In this document: one piece after another, positions 46,781-60,700 of the stretch
How positions within the stretch are numbered: position 1 is the first letter of the stretch
How the letters are laid out: each line of letters starts with the position of its first letter
Source of the DNA: Limanda limanda
Taxonomy: Eukaryota; Chordata; Actinopteri; Pleuronectiformes; Pleuronectidae
Direction of reading: 5' to 3'
Length of the DNA: 64,000 nt
Assembly: GCF_963576545.1 (NCBI RefSeq)
Contig: NC_083651.1
Location: 17,035,580 to 17,099,579 of the forward strand
Position numbers and translations under genes: made by a program
Notes under the pieces: generated by a model
The model's input: only the letters and a program-made list of their open reading frames with translations
Told to the model about the DNA's origin: nothing
The model's database searches: none

Positions 46781-48058
46781 CTACCCTGGACCCATGTGCT
46801 CAATAAGGAGCTTCCTCCATTGTTCTGTGACGAGGGGGAGCAGATCAATGAATCCCAGCACTCGGCTGCAGGATGGAGGCTGCAGCAGGCATCGCCAGGC
46901 TGCGGCTCCTCCGTGTGCTGAGTGCTGAGCAGCGGGCTCCACTCCCTCCCCCCCTCTTCCTCTCTCTCCTCCTCTCTCTCCCCCGCACCCCCCCACCCCC
47001 CCTCTCTCATGTGTGTGGAGCAGATCTGTCTGCAGCCTCAGGCAAGTGCAAGTTAACAAATGTACAGAGCGCATGTGAAGTCTCATTTGCATAAATCTGT
47101 AGATGTCGCAACATTTCCTTAAATGGATTCCCTTTGTGTTTAATTGGGTAATGTTTTCGTCCCCCGTGCATTCTGTAATTCTCTCAGAGCCGATGGAGAG
47201 TGAAGACGCCCGTGTTTGACGACTGATATTATTTATTTGCATAATTTGCCCATCTGACCTTTATTGCGAGCACGACGGTAAAACGGCAAATGTTTACTGT
47301 CACTGTCACTGCACAAAATTGCCAGGTGTTTTATTTTTTTTTCTTCTCGTCGCTCTGTACCTCACTGTACGACAGACAGGCCGGCTGCATTTTGTGGATG
47401 GATAATAAATGAGCTTCCCTCGCAACACCGGAGCTAAACTGCAGCTATTCCGCAGGATTCATTAAAATAGATATCGCTGGGAAGAGTTTTCTATTTCTCC
47501 CTTCCTCTGTTGCGCTGTTTGATTTTCATCCTCAGTTGCATTCGTTCCTATTTGCCATGTGCTCCCTTCGAGATCTCCAAGGACAGGACACATGTGACAT
47601 TATTATTGTGTCATTCCTGAACACCGTGGTAGTGCACGTAGATTAAGGCAGCAACCCCCTGACCTCTTGCAAAACACATTGTACTTTGGCCTTTTCATGT
47701 TTAATTTAGGAATGTACCTCACCCCCCCCATATACAAGACGGTGTCACTAAATATGTGAGCACTGTGTTTGTGGCAGGGATCCTCCACTGACATCATCTG
47801 TAGCTGTATAATCATCCAGGCCATAGCCTCTCCTCAGGGGAGTCCAGCTGAGACCCAGCCTCCCTGTCTTTCAATCTATCTGTCTCTTTATCTCTCCTTC
47901 TCTCTCTCTCTCTCTTTCGAACATCTCTCACTCTCTCCGCCGAGCCGACTCTCTCTCGTTCAAGGTTGCTGTTTACGGCTGAGAGTGACACCGGTGATGG
48001 ATGAGATCGAACGCCGCATCAGACTGGCGGCGTGGCCCAGGATCTTTTGTGGCTTCAG

Positions 48059-48062
<4 letters not shown>

Positions 48063-48113
<51 letters not shown>

Positions 48114-48118
48114 ATCTC
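48063..48118. repeat. (TC)n microsatellite
   Basis: TC run of about 56 bp; a (GAA)n run follows at 48200-48227 and a (CA)n run at 48396-48449. Confidence 0.95.
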
Positions 48119-48395
48119 TGCTCCGTTCTCCCATCAGTTGGTTCCACTCAGTCACTCAAAGTCTACCGCCATGAAAAAACTGTTTCTCATATAATAAAAA
48201 AAGAAGAAGAAGAAGAAGAAGAAGAAAGGATTTATAAAAACATCTGCCAAGCCATCTGGGGTGGATAAATGTGTTCCCCTCACTGTGGAGGCACTCTGTT
48301 GTTGTCGGTGATGCGACCGGCCATATTGGATAGCAAAGGCGTTTGGCAGACACAGATACAGAACAGGGAGGCAAACAATCTACTGTATATCCCCT

Positions 48396-48407
48396 ACACA
48401 CACACAC

Positions 48408-48449
<42 letters not shown>
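48396..48449. repeat. (CA)n microsatellite
   Basis: CA run with one CG interruption. Confidence 0.95.
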
Positions 48450-48450
<1 letters not shown>

Positions 48451-48451
<1 letters not shown>

Positions 48452-51400
48452 CTCTGGCTTTTGTTCAAATGATGAGTCCGATGGGCATCTTGAAGAAACT
48501 GAGTCTGCAAACAATTCTATTTTCAAGCACATAATCAGTTTTCTCATATGTGACTAATTAGAGTTCAATATTTACCGGCAACCTTTCGAAGCAAAGCAGA
48601 AGGGATGTATGTAAAGCACGGATAATGTAAGTGTTTGTAGGGTGTTTGACTCTGGCTTAAAGTAAACTGAATGTGAGTGCTGCTATAATAAGCCACAATA
48701 ATACGTTTTTAACCACCAGGGAACAGACAAACTCAGAAAACAACACAACCTGCAGACACACAACAAAACCTCACATTCCTCTGGTTGCCTCACTGATAAA
48801 TCCCACGTTTACTCCCTTTCCATCTCCATCATAGTCTGTTCATAAAGAGGGACGATACGTCTCCACTTCCTCCAGTTGTACATCAAGGAAGCTGAAATAT
48901 CCTGGACACAGGCGCCGCCATTTTGTGCTTTGGACATAATTTGGAGAATCTGTGTAGTAGTGATCGTGGAGTGGAGCAGCCACCAGGTGGTGATCAAGAT
49001 GATTTGGCTTCACTTTTGGGTAAGCTGTCATTACACATAGTCTAGTTCCTGGACAACATTTCTTGGTCACTACATTGCTCTCCACTAGGAACTTGTTTTC
49101 TTTGGCTCTTCTCTGTTTCCTGCTGGTAGAGTGCCCTTAGCTTGTCTGAGTCCAGCCCCCAAGGCTCAAGACAGCCCCACCAAAATAATCTTTGTATTTC
49201 TAAAAATCCATGAACACAGCAATACCTCCGAGCCTGCTACCCAGCCTGTAAATGAGATTACCGTATACTTTTATGCAACATCCGCCTGATGCTTGATGAT
49301 GGTAGAAATCCAGTCCATATTTTCTCTGTCTTGCATGATGATAATGATGTACGCAATTTTCCGGAGGCAGATATCCTGTTTGCAATGCTCTAAGTAGTTG
49401 GTTCTGCATGTTATCAAGGCATCTGCTCCAGGAGAGGAGGCATCTGAGTTTGGCAAAGCTCACATAGCTGATGTAGTATTTCTGAGACAGTAACAGCTTC
49501 GGAGGAGAGACAAACTGCCTCTCCTGGAAAACCTCTCTCTACTCACTGTTTATGACTGGCCCATTTATCTTTTATACCTTTTTGAAAAGCACAAAGAGTG
49601 TACTGCAAAACCTTCTATGAATAATAGCCGATGACATTACAGTCTTGTTTAATGCAGCTCCGACAGAGAGAGGCCCTTTTGTGATGGTCCTGAACTCTAT
49701 ATAGGTTGAAGAACCCTTCATCTGCTACGCACGACGTTTGAACATACTGTGAGATAGATTGGATGTTGATTTAAGGGATAAGGGTGGAAGCTATGAATCA
49801 TCACTGGTTCACTCCAGTCTCTACCATTAACGGTTGTGATTCACAGCCAGTCACAGTCGCTGATATGCTGTCATGACGCCAGGCGGTTCAGAGTCACAAT
49901 TCTGGTGAGATCGCTGAAGGGTTTATATAAACTTGGCTTTTACACTTATATTTTCAGGATCCTAGAGAAAGCTACTTCAGGAAAGTTTGAGAGACATAAT
50001 TCAAGACCTATTAAATAGTACCTGACCGATACAGATTTTAAAGGGGCCGATACCGATGCTGTTACGCTGGACTTACACGTATGAATTGCAGGCTTCAACC
50101 AAAACACTAATCATTGACCTTGAATGGTGTGATGTCTTGCATTACCGAACTGCATTGTGGTTCCCATGCGCTGCTGCCAGCCAATCAAATCATGTTAATG
50201 TGAAAGAGGTGGCAAAGGCAGTTCGCTAAATTGGTGTGTGCTTCTCTTTAGCGTTGCATTGACAGCTAGCATGGCACGTTAGCATGAAAGCCGACTTTGT
50301 TGTGTGTCCAAGCATGAAACTGTTATTGTTGTCGTTATGACGACCGAATGGGCACCAAGCGGAGGCCACGCCCACTGTCAAGAATCAATGCAATATCTAG
50401 GCTATTTCGAACATTATGTTAAAAAAAATCCTAAGATTTAAATATCAAACACTTATGGCACAGAAATGTAATTGAGGCTTGATATTTTTCTTTATCATAA
50501 GTCATTTTTTTTATTTTATATCAAATATAAATGTATAAACCCACATCTGTGTTGTTTATTTTCTGTATATTTGATATTTGTGCGTGTTGCAAATGCAGAT
50601 ACCGATATGTCATCAGCCAATATATTTGCCCAAAAGACATATCATGGGTTCACAGTCTGTTTCAAGAATAGAACAGAACAGTTCATACAAACTCTTATTT
50701 GTCTTGGAACTAGAGCACTGTGTTGGAGGTGTAATTAAAAATATATTCAAAATGTACCTTTCATCTGTGAGAGTGGGAATTGAACAGTTCTTTTGCATAT
50801 GACCTCAATCTCCGTACGGCAACACAAATAAAGTCAGATTAATTTCAAACCTCTTTATTTTTTCATGTTCTTTGTCAAGTACCTCCACTGAAATTAAAAT
50901 GCCTCTTGAAAGTCAGAGCAAATATGGGTCAGCATCACTGGTGCCGTGGTGGAACAAATGCTATCTCCCCAGCTTATGCTTTGCATTTTTATGTAATGGG
51001 GCAGCATGTGCATGAGATGCTCGTGGATGAATCATTAAAGGAATGCAGATGAGGCTGTCTAATAAAACATTTCAAGGTAATGAAAGAAGTGAATGGAAGA
51101 AAAACGTGTTGGGGGGGAAAGAGATGAATACATGGTATGAAATTCATTATCATAGCACACTTTCCTTATTCCTAATATTTTCACAGTGAAAGTGTTACCT
51201 CTACTGTAATGGTTCATTTCATTTGAACTGTTATTAAGAGCAAAATAACAGGTCAGTTCATCATATTGCAACCAAGTAGAGGATATGACTGAACACAGAT
51301 AGAGTAATTCACTTCCATCCATACCATTGTCATTGTGACAGTTGTTCCAGATTGTTAATTTATTGTTTCTGAAACTGGTTAAAATATTGCATTGAGCGAC

Positions 51401-52780
51401 CGGCCATCGGAACCATCAAGCGCAAGGGAATGGAACCAATCCCAGCTGACATTGGGCCAAAGTACCATTAGTATGAAAATGTCAGGAATAAAAGTAGTTT
51501 TAAAGAAAAATAAATAGTTATCTGCTTATGCCACCTAGCTCCATTAGGACAGAGATACTATTTGTAGCTTTGATGTCACCTGTCAGGTAGCCCAGAATTA
51601 GACCCCACAGAGCCAGTGGGCACAAATCCTCCCCGCGCATATAGGTATGACTAAGTCACTGTGAATCATTCATACACACACACACGCACACACACTCACA
51701 CACTCTCACACACACCCAGAGCTGTCATTTTGAGATTTTAGACGCAGTCAAAGTAAAACTGTGAAGTTAATGTGATCTGTGTGTACAGGGTAAAGTGTCT
51801 TGTTGCTGCTGCAGTTGTGTTACTATGCTTCCAGCCATAATAGCCTATACTGTAATCTCTGAGTGCTCAGCAGAGTACAGTATGTACTGTATGCATCTAC
51901 CATTTTAGAGGACCCATTACAAAGTCAGTGCTAAAGGGATATAAACCCTGACAGTATGCACGGCTACCACAGCTGGTCCTGGTACAGTATCAGTATTATA
52001 TGTTAAAAGGCAGCTCAGATGACCTGAAACCTCATTAACAACATGGTGAAATAATGAGATGAGTAAAAAGAAAGAAACATTTCCTGATTAAATCCTATCA
52101 TCCGGTGCGACTTCATTCTATAGATATGTTTGCTTTTAAAGGGCTGTTGCTGCTTCCTGAAGTGGCTCGATAATGGAACCGACAACAGGGACGGGGGGGC
52201 AGTGCAGGAGGAGGTTAAGTGAGGACAATGATGAGGATGCAGAGCATTGCAGGGTTGAATTAAATTGCTTTTCTTACAGATGCAATAAAGAGAAAACAGA
52301 TTGTTTCACATAAAACCGTGAATATACTTTGGCTCTGACAGATATTTTATAAACTACCCACCTAACCCACATTGGATTTAAATTATGTCAATTTATGAGC
52401 CAGAAAAAATGCAAATCTGCATCGAGTGTAACTGACCATGTTCGGCATCACATTTTGAATTTTGTTTTTACAGTATATAAAATAACATTTTATTCCTACT
52501 ACACTATAAACTGTGTTTATGCTCCCATTTGCTTTAATGACTGTAATGCTGTGCTGGCTGTAAAAAAGCCTCCAGGCTGAAAGCTGCTCCATAAGAGGAA
52601 GTGCACGTCCTTTTCATATTGACACACAGTCCAACGAGTGCAGGAGTGATATCGTGTCTTTGACTGCATGAGGGCCCTGCACTCACTCTCCTGCAGAACT
52701 TCCTGGCATAGGAAGTGTTGCGAGCCCGTGCACTAGAGTCCTGACAAATCGTATTTCCTGTGTTTGAGGTATATGTCGGC
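48451..52780. other. Probable csrnp3 5' intronic / intergenic sequence, no gene seen
   Basis: AT-rich. Imperfect CA repeats at 51,672-51,717. No supported exon. Confidence 0.4.
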
Positions 52781-52786
52781 CTCTTC

Positions 52787-52789
<3 letters not shown>

Positions 52790-52820
<31 letters not shown>

Positions 52821-52830
52821 TGTGTGTGTT
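52790..52830. repeat. (GT)n microsatellite
   Basis: Short GT run with one interruption. Confidence 0.9.
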
Positions 52831-52989
52831 CCAAATTCCCTCTGCGACTTGTCTGCTCAGAGGTGGACAACTGCCACTTTTCATCTTGTTCTCTTGATTA
52901 ATCTGATGCATCCTGGATTGTTCCTTTTGACCTTTTAGGTTTTTATTTTGTAGTTTCTCTTCTTTTAATAGTGTTATTCTTGGCATCAG

Positions 52990-53338
52990 ATGTTTCCCCT
53001 CTCCTTTGCCCCTATCTCTCGTCTCTCTCTACCCCCACTTCCTCAACCCCCCTCACTTTACTATTCCCCCCTCTCTGCATCTCTCTTCACCCCCCCCCTT
53101 ACACCTCTTTCACACCGCCCTGCATCACACATGCACCCCCCTTTATCCACCTCTCCCTCCTTCCGATTCCCCCATACCTCTGCCGACATCCTCCTCCTCC
53201 CCTTTTCCGTCCCCCTCCCCTCCCCAGCTCATGTTGGTAAAAATATCTGCAGACAGCAGGAGCAGAGGCACGCCTGACTCTCTCTCTCTCCCCCCCTCCT
53301 TCTCTCTCCCTCGCTCGCTCCCTCCCTCCCTCCCACTG

Positions 53339-53389
<51 letters not shown>

Positions 53390-53390
53390 G
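52990..53390. repeat. Low-complexity pyrimidine tract ending in (TC)n
   Basis: Nearly continuous C/T-rich strand of about 400 bp, with a pure TC run at about 53340-53386. Pro/Ser/Leu-rich ORFs across it are low-complexity artefacts. Confidence 0.85.
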
Positions 53391-53859
53391 GCTGCCTCTG
53401 CTCTGCTCCACTCTACTCCAGTCAGGCTGCTGCCTTTCAGCCGGCTGCAGCTAATGAGCCTTTGTGTGGCCAAAGAGAGAAAGAGGAGAGATAAAGCGAG
53501 GTAGAGGAAGAGAGAGGTTTAGTTAAATAAGAAAATATTTCATCTCGCAACAATAAAGCATTTGGTACGGGCAGCGCATGCAGGCCGAGCTGGAAAATTA
53601 CAAGAGTCTCTTTCTCTCACACTCCTGCACACTTATTTTTTTCCTCTCACACTCGTGGAGCTCAGGGGTCGCTGCAAGTCAGTGGACTCCAACAAAATGG
53701 GAACCTCTTCATTCATCATGTCTCACCTTTCCTTTCGTTTTGACTCGCTGCATTTATGATTGTGCGGCTGCTGTGCTGCTGTGAGAAGAGGTGAAAGGAG
53801 GGACAGTCTGCCAGAGGATACAGGTCAGTTGTTCCTGTGAGGGCCAGCACACGCACACA

Positions 53860-53911
53860 CTAACACACACACACACACACACACACACTAACACACACAC
53901 ACACACACACT
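53860..53911. repeat. (CA)n microsatellite, interrupted
   Basis: Two CA runs separated by CTAA. Confidence 0.9.
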
Positions 53912-56900
53912 GAAGTGTAATGTGGTCATTGCAGGACTGATGTGTCATGACTTGCTCCAGATGCCATAGGCTTGCTGTCGTCACTGGTTGTGAGTGTTCT
54001 CGAGCCTTGTGTGTTGTCACATCCCTTTTCTGTGACTGTGGGAACCTGGTGAATGACAAGGGGCCTGAAATTATTTTTTATTGTATTTAGAATGCAAGTG
54101 TGCCACAGTGCTGTTAGCGCTGTTGATTAACGACAAGAGTTGGCTTCCACACTGGATGTGTGCACAGAGAGGCAAACACAGGGAGGGGCTTTCCAGGCTG
54201 GCTTCTGCGGCATTATTTTTTTTCTGGGATTTTCTCCATCGTGCCACAGTGTATGCTGCCCAGCCATGATTACTGGGAAAGCAACAGTGCAGACAAAGAA
54301 AGAAGGAGCAGCGATCTCTGTTTTTGATTTAGCCACGATGAAAGAGGTTCATCCGAGAACACCCTCGGCGCTGTGGCCCATGATGTCATGCAAGTCCATA
54401 TTCAAGATTTTAACTTTTACCGCCTGCTGTCAGATGGGAAATGAACCAGTGATGCATCAGTCTGGAAAAGGAACTGGTTTAACAGCATTCGCTTCGAGCC
54501 CTCAGATACTAAATGTAACACTGGAAACAGTCGTATGGCAAAGCACTAGTTGAGAGAGTGCATTAGAATCTCCATGGAAACCACTTTTGGTATCAGAGCC
54601 CAGTGCAGCATCAGCTGAGGGATAAGCATATGAATAGGTTTCCAACAATAGTATCTAATTAGGACCCTTTCTCGGAAATTGACCAAAATTGCACAAAACA
54701 TGCTGCAAACTGCTGGAAATTTCCACTCCTGCAGTTGTGAATCGAATCAGTTCTCATGTGAGATTATAGCATCTTTAAATTGCTGATGAATATTTGAAAT
54801 CGCACAAGGATTATTTGATATATTTCTCAAGTCATTAGTCATTGTTTTGTTTTGTCAAAATCGTTCAGCAGAGAGGGTGGATTGATTGTTTCTCTTCATC
54901 CAACTCAGTTATTGGCTTTACGGTCTAAAAGGCGATTTACTTCCGAATCACTATCCCTTGGATTTACCCAAACTGGCTCCTCTCTCCTCCACTTCCTCCC
55001 AGATGGACGAGGCCTCACATTCCTCAGTTGTAGGTAGATGCTGTTGACGTTGGAGCTTCTCCAAATGCTGGTGGTGCCATGACACCGCACTGAACAAGCA
55101 CAGCTCCCCCCACCCACCCACCCACCCCCCCAGGAACAATGAACCTCTTTGCTGCCAGCGCCGTGGCACCTCTTTCTCTTCCTCGCAGCGTGTTTCTCTC
55201 AGGCAGCATTTGCATCTGTAATGACTCAGTAGCGGCGCCCAGATGAAACAGCGAGGGCTGTCTGTGAATGGAACTCCCCCACAAGCTGCTCTGGCAGATA
55301 TAGACAGAGTGGGACTGGGTGAACGAAGATGCACACTGTCTTTACAGGCTCCGGCTTCCAGGAGAGAGAAGGCAGTGAGGGATGAGCTGCCAGTCATCAT
55401 AGAGTCCTCGCTGTGCTGTACCAGCAGCAGCAGCAGGGCTGTTACACCATTTTATTTATTTTAAAATGAGACTTGATGCTCCAGCTGCTGCTGTTTAAAC
55501 AGGGAACATAAGACAATTAAATTCTTTACATGACTGCATTTTCAACTAATGTCATGACTAGTGACTAACGCTGCATCAGTCACGAGTTTACGTTGGAAAT
55601 AACATGACAGTTACAATACATAGATGATTAGAGCCAGCTCCAGTGCAGTGGTGATTAGTTTTAGTGTATTGACTGAAGGCTCGGCTCTTGTTTATACATC
55701 TAACTGCAACCTCACACAGAGAGAGAGTTAATGGCCCCTCTCGACTGACACTGAAGTGGTTTGGAACACGTGTGCGAAGAAAACCGTTTGAGGCCTGGAC
55801 TATTAATGCAACATCCCTACAAGTACGCTTTCGTTCAATATTGCATCAACTCTACTACAGACTCGCCTCAGGTCCACACTGCAGGAACCGCTGAAATTAA
55901 GAAGTTTGGAAACGCTGCTGGCTCCCTTTTAGTTTGAAAACTCCAGGTTTGCGTCTTAGGCTTCATCATTACTACTTTCTCTCTCCACAAGAGCAGTTTA
56001 GCCCCATATAAGTTTTATTACCCGTTGAAACATGAACATTCACGCGCACCGGGGTCATGTGATAGGAGCCTGCAGAATCATCGAAAGCTACTCTTGGACG
56101 GAAAAGTCTCACTCAGCAGTTGTGTTTATGTCATTATTTCCAATCATCTCAGTTTCTGCCTGTCTATACTAGAACACAGCCCAGGGTTTTCCAACTGAAA
56201 TAGGCCCAGCAGCGTTTCCTAACTTCTCCGTTTTACCAAGTCTGAAACCGCACAGTAGTGTGGATGTAGTCAGGGTTGGCAAAAACTGAGATATCTGGAA
56301 AAAAAGAATGATACTGATTGAGTCTTCTCAGTTACGATGTAGCCTTCATTGCTATCATCTGGCTCCTGTCACACATCCTCCTTCCTGAAGAAAACCACTG
56401 GCATTATCCTCGTCTACCACTAAAAAACCAACATGGATAATCGATGACAAGCGTTGCTGACCCTGCTGTCTTTGCTAATAACTGTTGTGCCGTTACATTC
56501 CTCGTTTTACAATCCTCTTACATTCGTGGGAGATGAATGGAGCAATCTGCGAAAACAATCTCAGTGTCCAGCCTTCCCACTTACACCTGCACACGCATTC
56601 CCAGTGTAGTTGAGTAGTCCAGAGATCTGTGCTATCGTGCGTGTTATTAAGGATTAAAGCTAATACAGAGCCTAAACGCTGGTGTGGACGGAGTGTAGAT
56701 GTAGCATCTGTATGAAGAGCCATAACCTTGACTATTTACTTTCACCGACACGGAGCAGCTGTGCAGGATATAGCTGCAACCACAGAACCTCCAAAATAAA
56801 TTATATCACTTTGGCAATTTTACAAACAAAAGGTCTCTGGCTGGGTAATATTTATGGGTCCATTTTGCCTATTACTTTTACAGTGCTGTGTAAAGACACG

Positions 56901-57543
56901 GCTATTGACTGCATTTGTTGCAGATTGCAAGGCAAATTATGGCCTGTCAGTATGGATTTTTTTGACTCTGCTCTGTCGTACCTGCATAACAGAAGCTTGC
57001 AACAGGATGTCACTTCAACAGCAGCTTCACCTATTCCTCCTCTGGTGCTACAGATAGCTATACGTGCAAATCACTTCACGGAACAGCACCTCAGGCTGTG
57101 TTTGCACCTGAACAAAAAAGGATTTGGAACGGCTCTGTCCTATAAGATGAAATGCAACATATTTTAGCCTGGAGCTGTTTAATCATTTGCTTTCCAGGTG
57201 TATAGAGATCAAATATCATACAGTATTGTTTATAATTCAAATCTGAGCAGAAGACGAGTTGGTCCAGTGTCTTTTTTTGTCTCCGGCCTGAAAGACACTG
57301 GAATGATCTAATTGTAAAGAAGACATACTATGTAATTAGTAGCTTTCTCCTTCCACCTCGTCTGGGAGCTGGATAGCGGCAGGATGAAATGTGTGCGTTT
57401 GTGTGTGTGTGTGTGTGTGTGTTCATATGAAGGGGGGATGGGGTGGTGTCGTCTCACTGCTAATTGAGTGTGCTGGGGATTATGAAGGCCCCTAAACTGG
57501 ATATTAAATAATATGTTGCCCCTCTGCCGTCTCTTGGTTTCAG
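53912..57543. other. Sequence upstream of the csrnp3 coding start, no gene seen
   Basis: No supported coding. A short (GT)n run is at 57398-57421. Confidence 0.45.
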
Positions 57544-57712
57544 GTGCAGATGCGGCAGGCCATGAGCGGAATACTGAAGAGGAAATTTGAGGAGGTGGAA
57601 GCCACCTCCTCCCCGTGCTCTTCCCTGCGGGAGTCTGATGATGAGGTCTCCTGCAGCGAGAGTGGGGATAGCAGTGACAGTGTCAACCCCTCAGCCTCAG
57701 GCCCTTTCACCC
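57544..57712 (+). CDS. csrnp3: csrnp3 coding exon 1
   Basis: The acceptor is ctcttggtttcag (ends 57543). It has 18 bp of 5' UTR, then ATG at 57562. The donor is ACCC followed by gtgagt, phase 1. It encodes the N-terminal 50 residues and the first base of Pro51. Because it begins at an acceptor, at least one upstream non-coding exon must exist. Confidence 0.88.
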
Positions 57713-60700
57713 GTGAGTGTCCACGTCTTTATAAGTGCATGCATTGTGCTTCGTGTGGCCAGCGTGTGCTACTGATGTTAGGATGAATGTCATCACAAGG
57801 AAAAACAAAGCTAAAGCGCTGAAAGGGATTTTTAATCAAGATGGGAATGACCCTCAGAACCAGCTGGATTCTGCAGCTCACGATCAATACAGCATCCAGG
57901 TCAGAGAAACAAATGGTTGTGTCTGTTGATTCAGGAGTATAACATGAATATTAATTAATATACAATATAATACAAGCGTCCAGTGCTGTAATAAAGGGAA
58001 GGATACACAGGCAGTTTCCCTCAATATGATCAGCATCAGTGTGAGAAGGAGCTGATGCAGGCTCAAGCTGTGTGTGTGCAACACTGCTGAAACTGTACAT
58101 GCAAATGAGCCAGTCTCTGTTATCAGCACAGCGGCTGAAAGCAAAATTATGAAATATCTGCTTAAATAAATCATATTGTTTCGATGGAATAGCCATTTGT
58201 GAGGAGTGGGAGATATAAAGTCAATATGCACATGTACACTGAAAATGAGATGTGATCCAAGGTTGGTAACAACAGGGGTTGCAACTAACAATTTGAACCA
58301 CAGCCAAGGAGGTTCGGGACGGATCCAGGAATGTTTTTTTCTCACTTTGTTTTTATGACGCTTTTCAATATCCTCACCATTTACCCAGGGAATAATTCAT
58401 GCCTCTTGATAAGTAGAAAACAGGCTTATTTTGGAAACTCATATCTATTAATGTATAAAAATTGGTGCAGCATGATAGAATTTAAGGGGACTGGTTGGAC
58501 TTGCTGGACGTAGACACTCTATTGTGTGCCATTGTATTTATTGATAAATTGATTATTTTCTCAATCATTCAGTCCACTGAGTATCCCTAAGTTCCGCATA
58601 TGCATTTTCATGCACAATCAAGAATCCAGAACTAGAAATTATTAAGCAGCAAACCTTCACGTCAAAGGTGAAACTATCAAATTGACTTTTCTTGAATGAG
58701 ACTCAGGCAATCATCAAAATAATGGCGGATTAGTTTTCTGAAGAAAAAGCTGTTCTTTCTTTTTTAAGAAGAGGTCGCAGCGACATTAGGATTCTCGGCA
58801 GATTGTCAGTTTTGCTTTTTGAATTAACTAATGCTTCAAAAGAGGTCGGGCACTGAGAGATTCCACAGTTCTCCCTCGTTTGAACTGACTCTGTATTGAA
58901 GAATTCATTTTAATTGAGTAATAAACCAACCACAACAAAAACACGTCTCCCTCCCCGAGCAGGTTCAAAAGGAAACTGAAGTCGTCTGCAATAAGTAACA
59001 ATGAGCTCACGGGAATCTTAATGTCTGAGAAATGTGAGTGAACGGGATCACACAGTTGTAGTTTATTAATCCTTTTGGGGGATTGTGAAAGCATTTAGAT
59101 GTTTGATGAAAAAAAAAAAAAAATCTCTGTAGTGTAATTCTGAAGGAGCAAAAGACAGGAGCCTTGTTTGAATGAGATGTGTTTATAATTTTTTATTCAT
59201 TACCTTTAGTTTCTATTTAATGGCAAAACAAAACTTCGGATTTTACTTGTCCTTGTAAATGAAATGCAGACGAGTGTCTATTAGCCGTCTCCCTGCAGGG
59301 GAAGAGGGGGGGGCATAAGTAGGGTGCTGCGTCCCTGGAGGCTGATCCTTTGCCTCAGTGTCAGCTGCAGCTGCTGGTGACTGTGGGCTCGAGAGGGTCG
59401 GCTAACAGCGCCAGGGGAGCTGTGCACTATTAAGACTCCTGTGAAGTGGCTTGTGCATAAGCTGGGACTGACCTGTCGGCAGCAGGATGAAACAATGAAG
59501 TGATTTTATGACTATAGCAGAACCGCATACATGTCATATGTTGGTTTAATATAAGGGATTGGAATCGCATGGTAACTCACGATATGATACGATAAGCGAT
59601 ACATGGCCCTATGTATCGCTACACTTTATTCCGCACTAATTAATATATTGCAAGACAATCCTATAACAATACATCATGATATCTGTCTAACTGAAAGAAG
59701 AAAATTGGCCCTAAAACGGTTAAGGGCAGGATTTTATTCTCTGCAATTTGGTTTCAGTTTCATTGAGTTTGACACAAACTGAGATGATCTAATGTAAAAA
59801 AGCCATAAACTGGCCAAATGATATATCTTTGTACGAAATAACTAAATATTGATATTTAGTACCGACATATCGATTATTGTATCTCATAAAATCAGGACGA
59901 TGATATATTGCAGTATTGATATTGTGTCCCACTCCTATTTAATATAGGGATTCTTGAGAAAAGCTAATTAACGTGTGTTGACTGTTTTGACACCAAGTAC
60001 AAGTGAACACCTGTTCTGTGTTTGTTCTTATGTAGGTAATGAACCTCTGCTGTGTCGCCCCTCGGTCTGACAGCTCTACATCTGTAATGAAATGCATTGT
60101 CCCTCTTCCGGGGGGGGGGGTGGAGAGCTGTTAGAACCAGATGGTTTCTATTTGTCCTGTCTGTCTGAAATGGCTGTGAATGCCGGGAACGCTGCTTCTG
60201 TGAACCAGGCCTCCTCATCTCTTGGCCAGGCGGGGGGGATTATTTATGCTCCACCGTCCCCCCCCCCCTCTCCGCCCCTCCTTCCCGTAGTGCTCTCCTT
60301 AGAAAGGCACCGAGGACTCACAAGCCAAGCAGAACCTCAGAGATACGATAAAACCCTTATTTTACGAAGGTGTGCTAAGTTCAAGATATTGAGGAGCCTT
60401 TGTAAAGACGGCAAGAAAGAATTGCTCATATTTCAGGAGTTAAAGGGCGACAGTCTCAGCAGATCTGCGGCCCGGGTTTTAAAATAAAAAAGTCACTTAT
60501 CTAAACAAGCTTTAGGTGGCTATAAAACTCCAGAGAAAGAATGTATGCAGGATAAAACATCAGCTGTGCCAGAGTGACACAGGGATCTGCAGTGTGGAGC
60601 TGTAATTCTTTCCATATGGGATTATTAAAATGAAATGATTAATGAGCGCACCACCTTATTAACTCTCAGTGTTTTTTTTGCCAATTTCCTCTGCAGCTGA

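Noticed and set aside
53006..53494. 162-codon Pro/Ser/Leu-rich ORF
   Set aside because: Low-complexity pyrimidine tract with no splice sites in a coherent frame and no recognisable residues.
60092..60487. 131-codon plus-strand ORF in csrnp3 intron 1
   Set aside because: It spans G and C homopolymers, does not resemble any CSRNP segment, and the exon 1 to exon 2 join without it gives a perfect family match.
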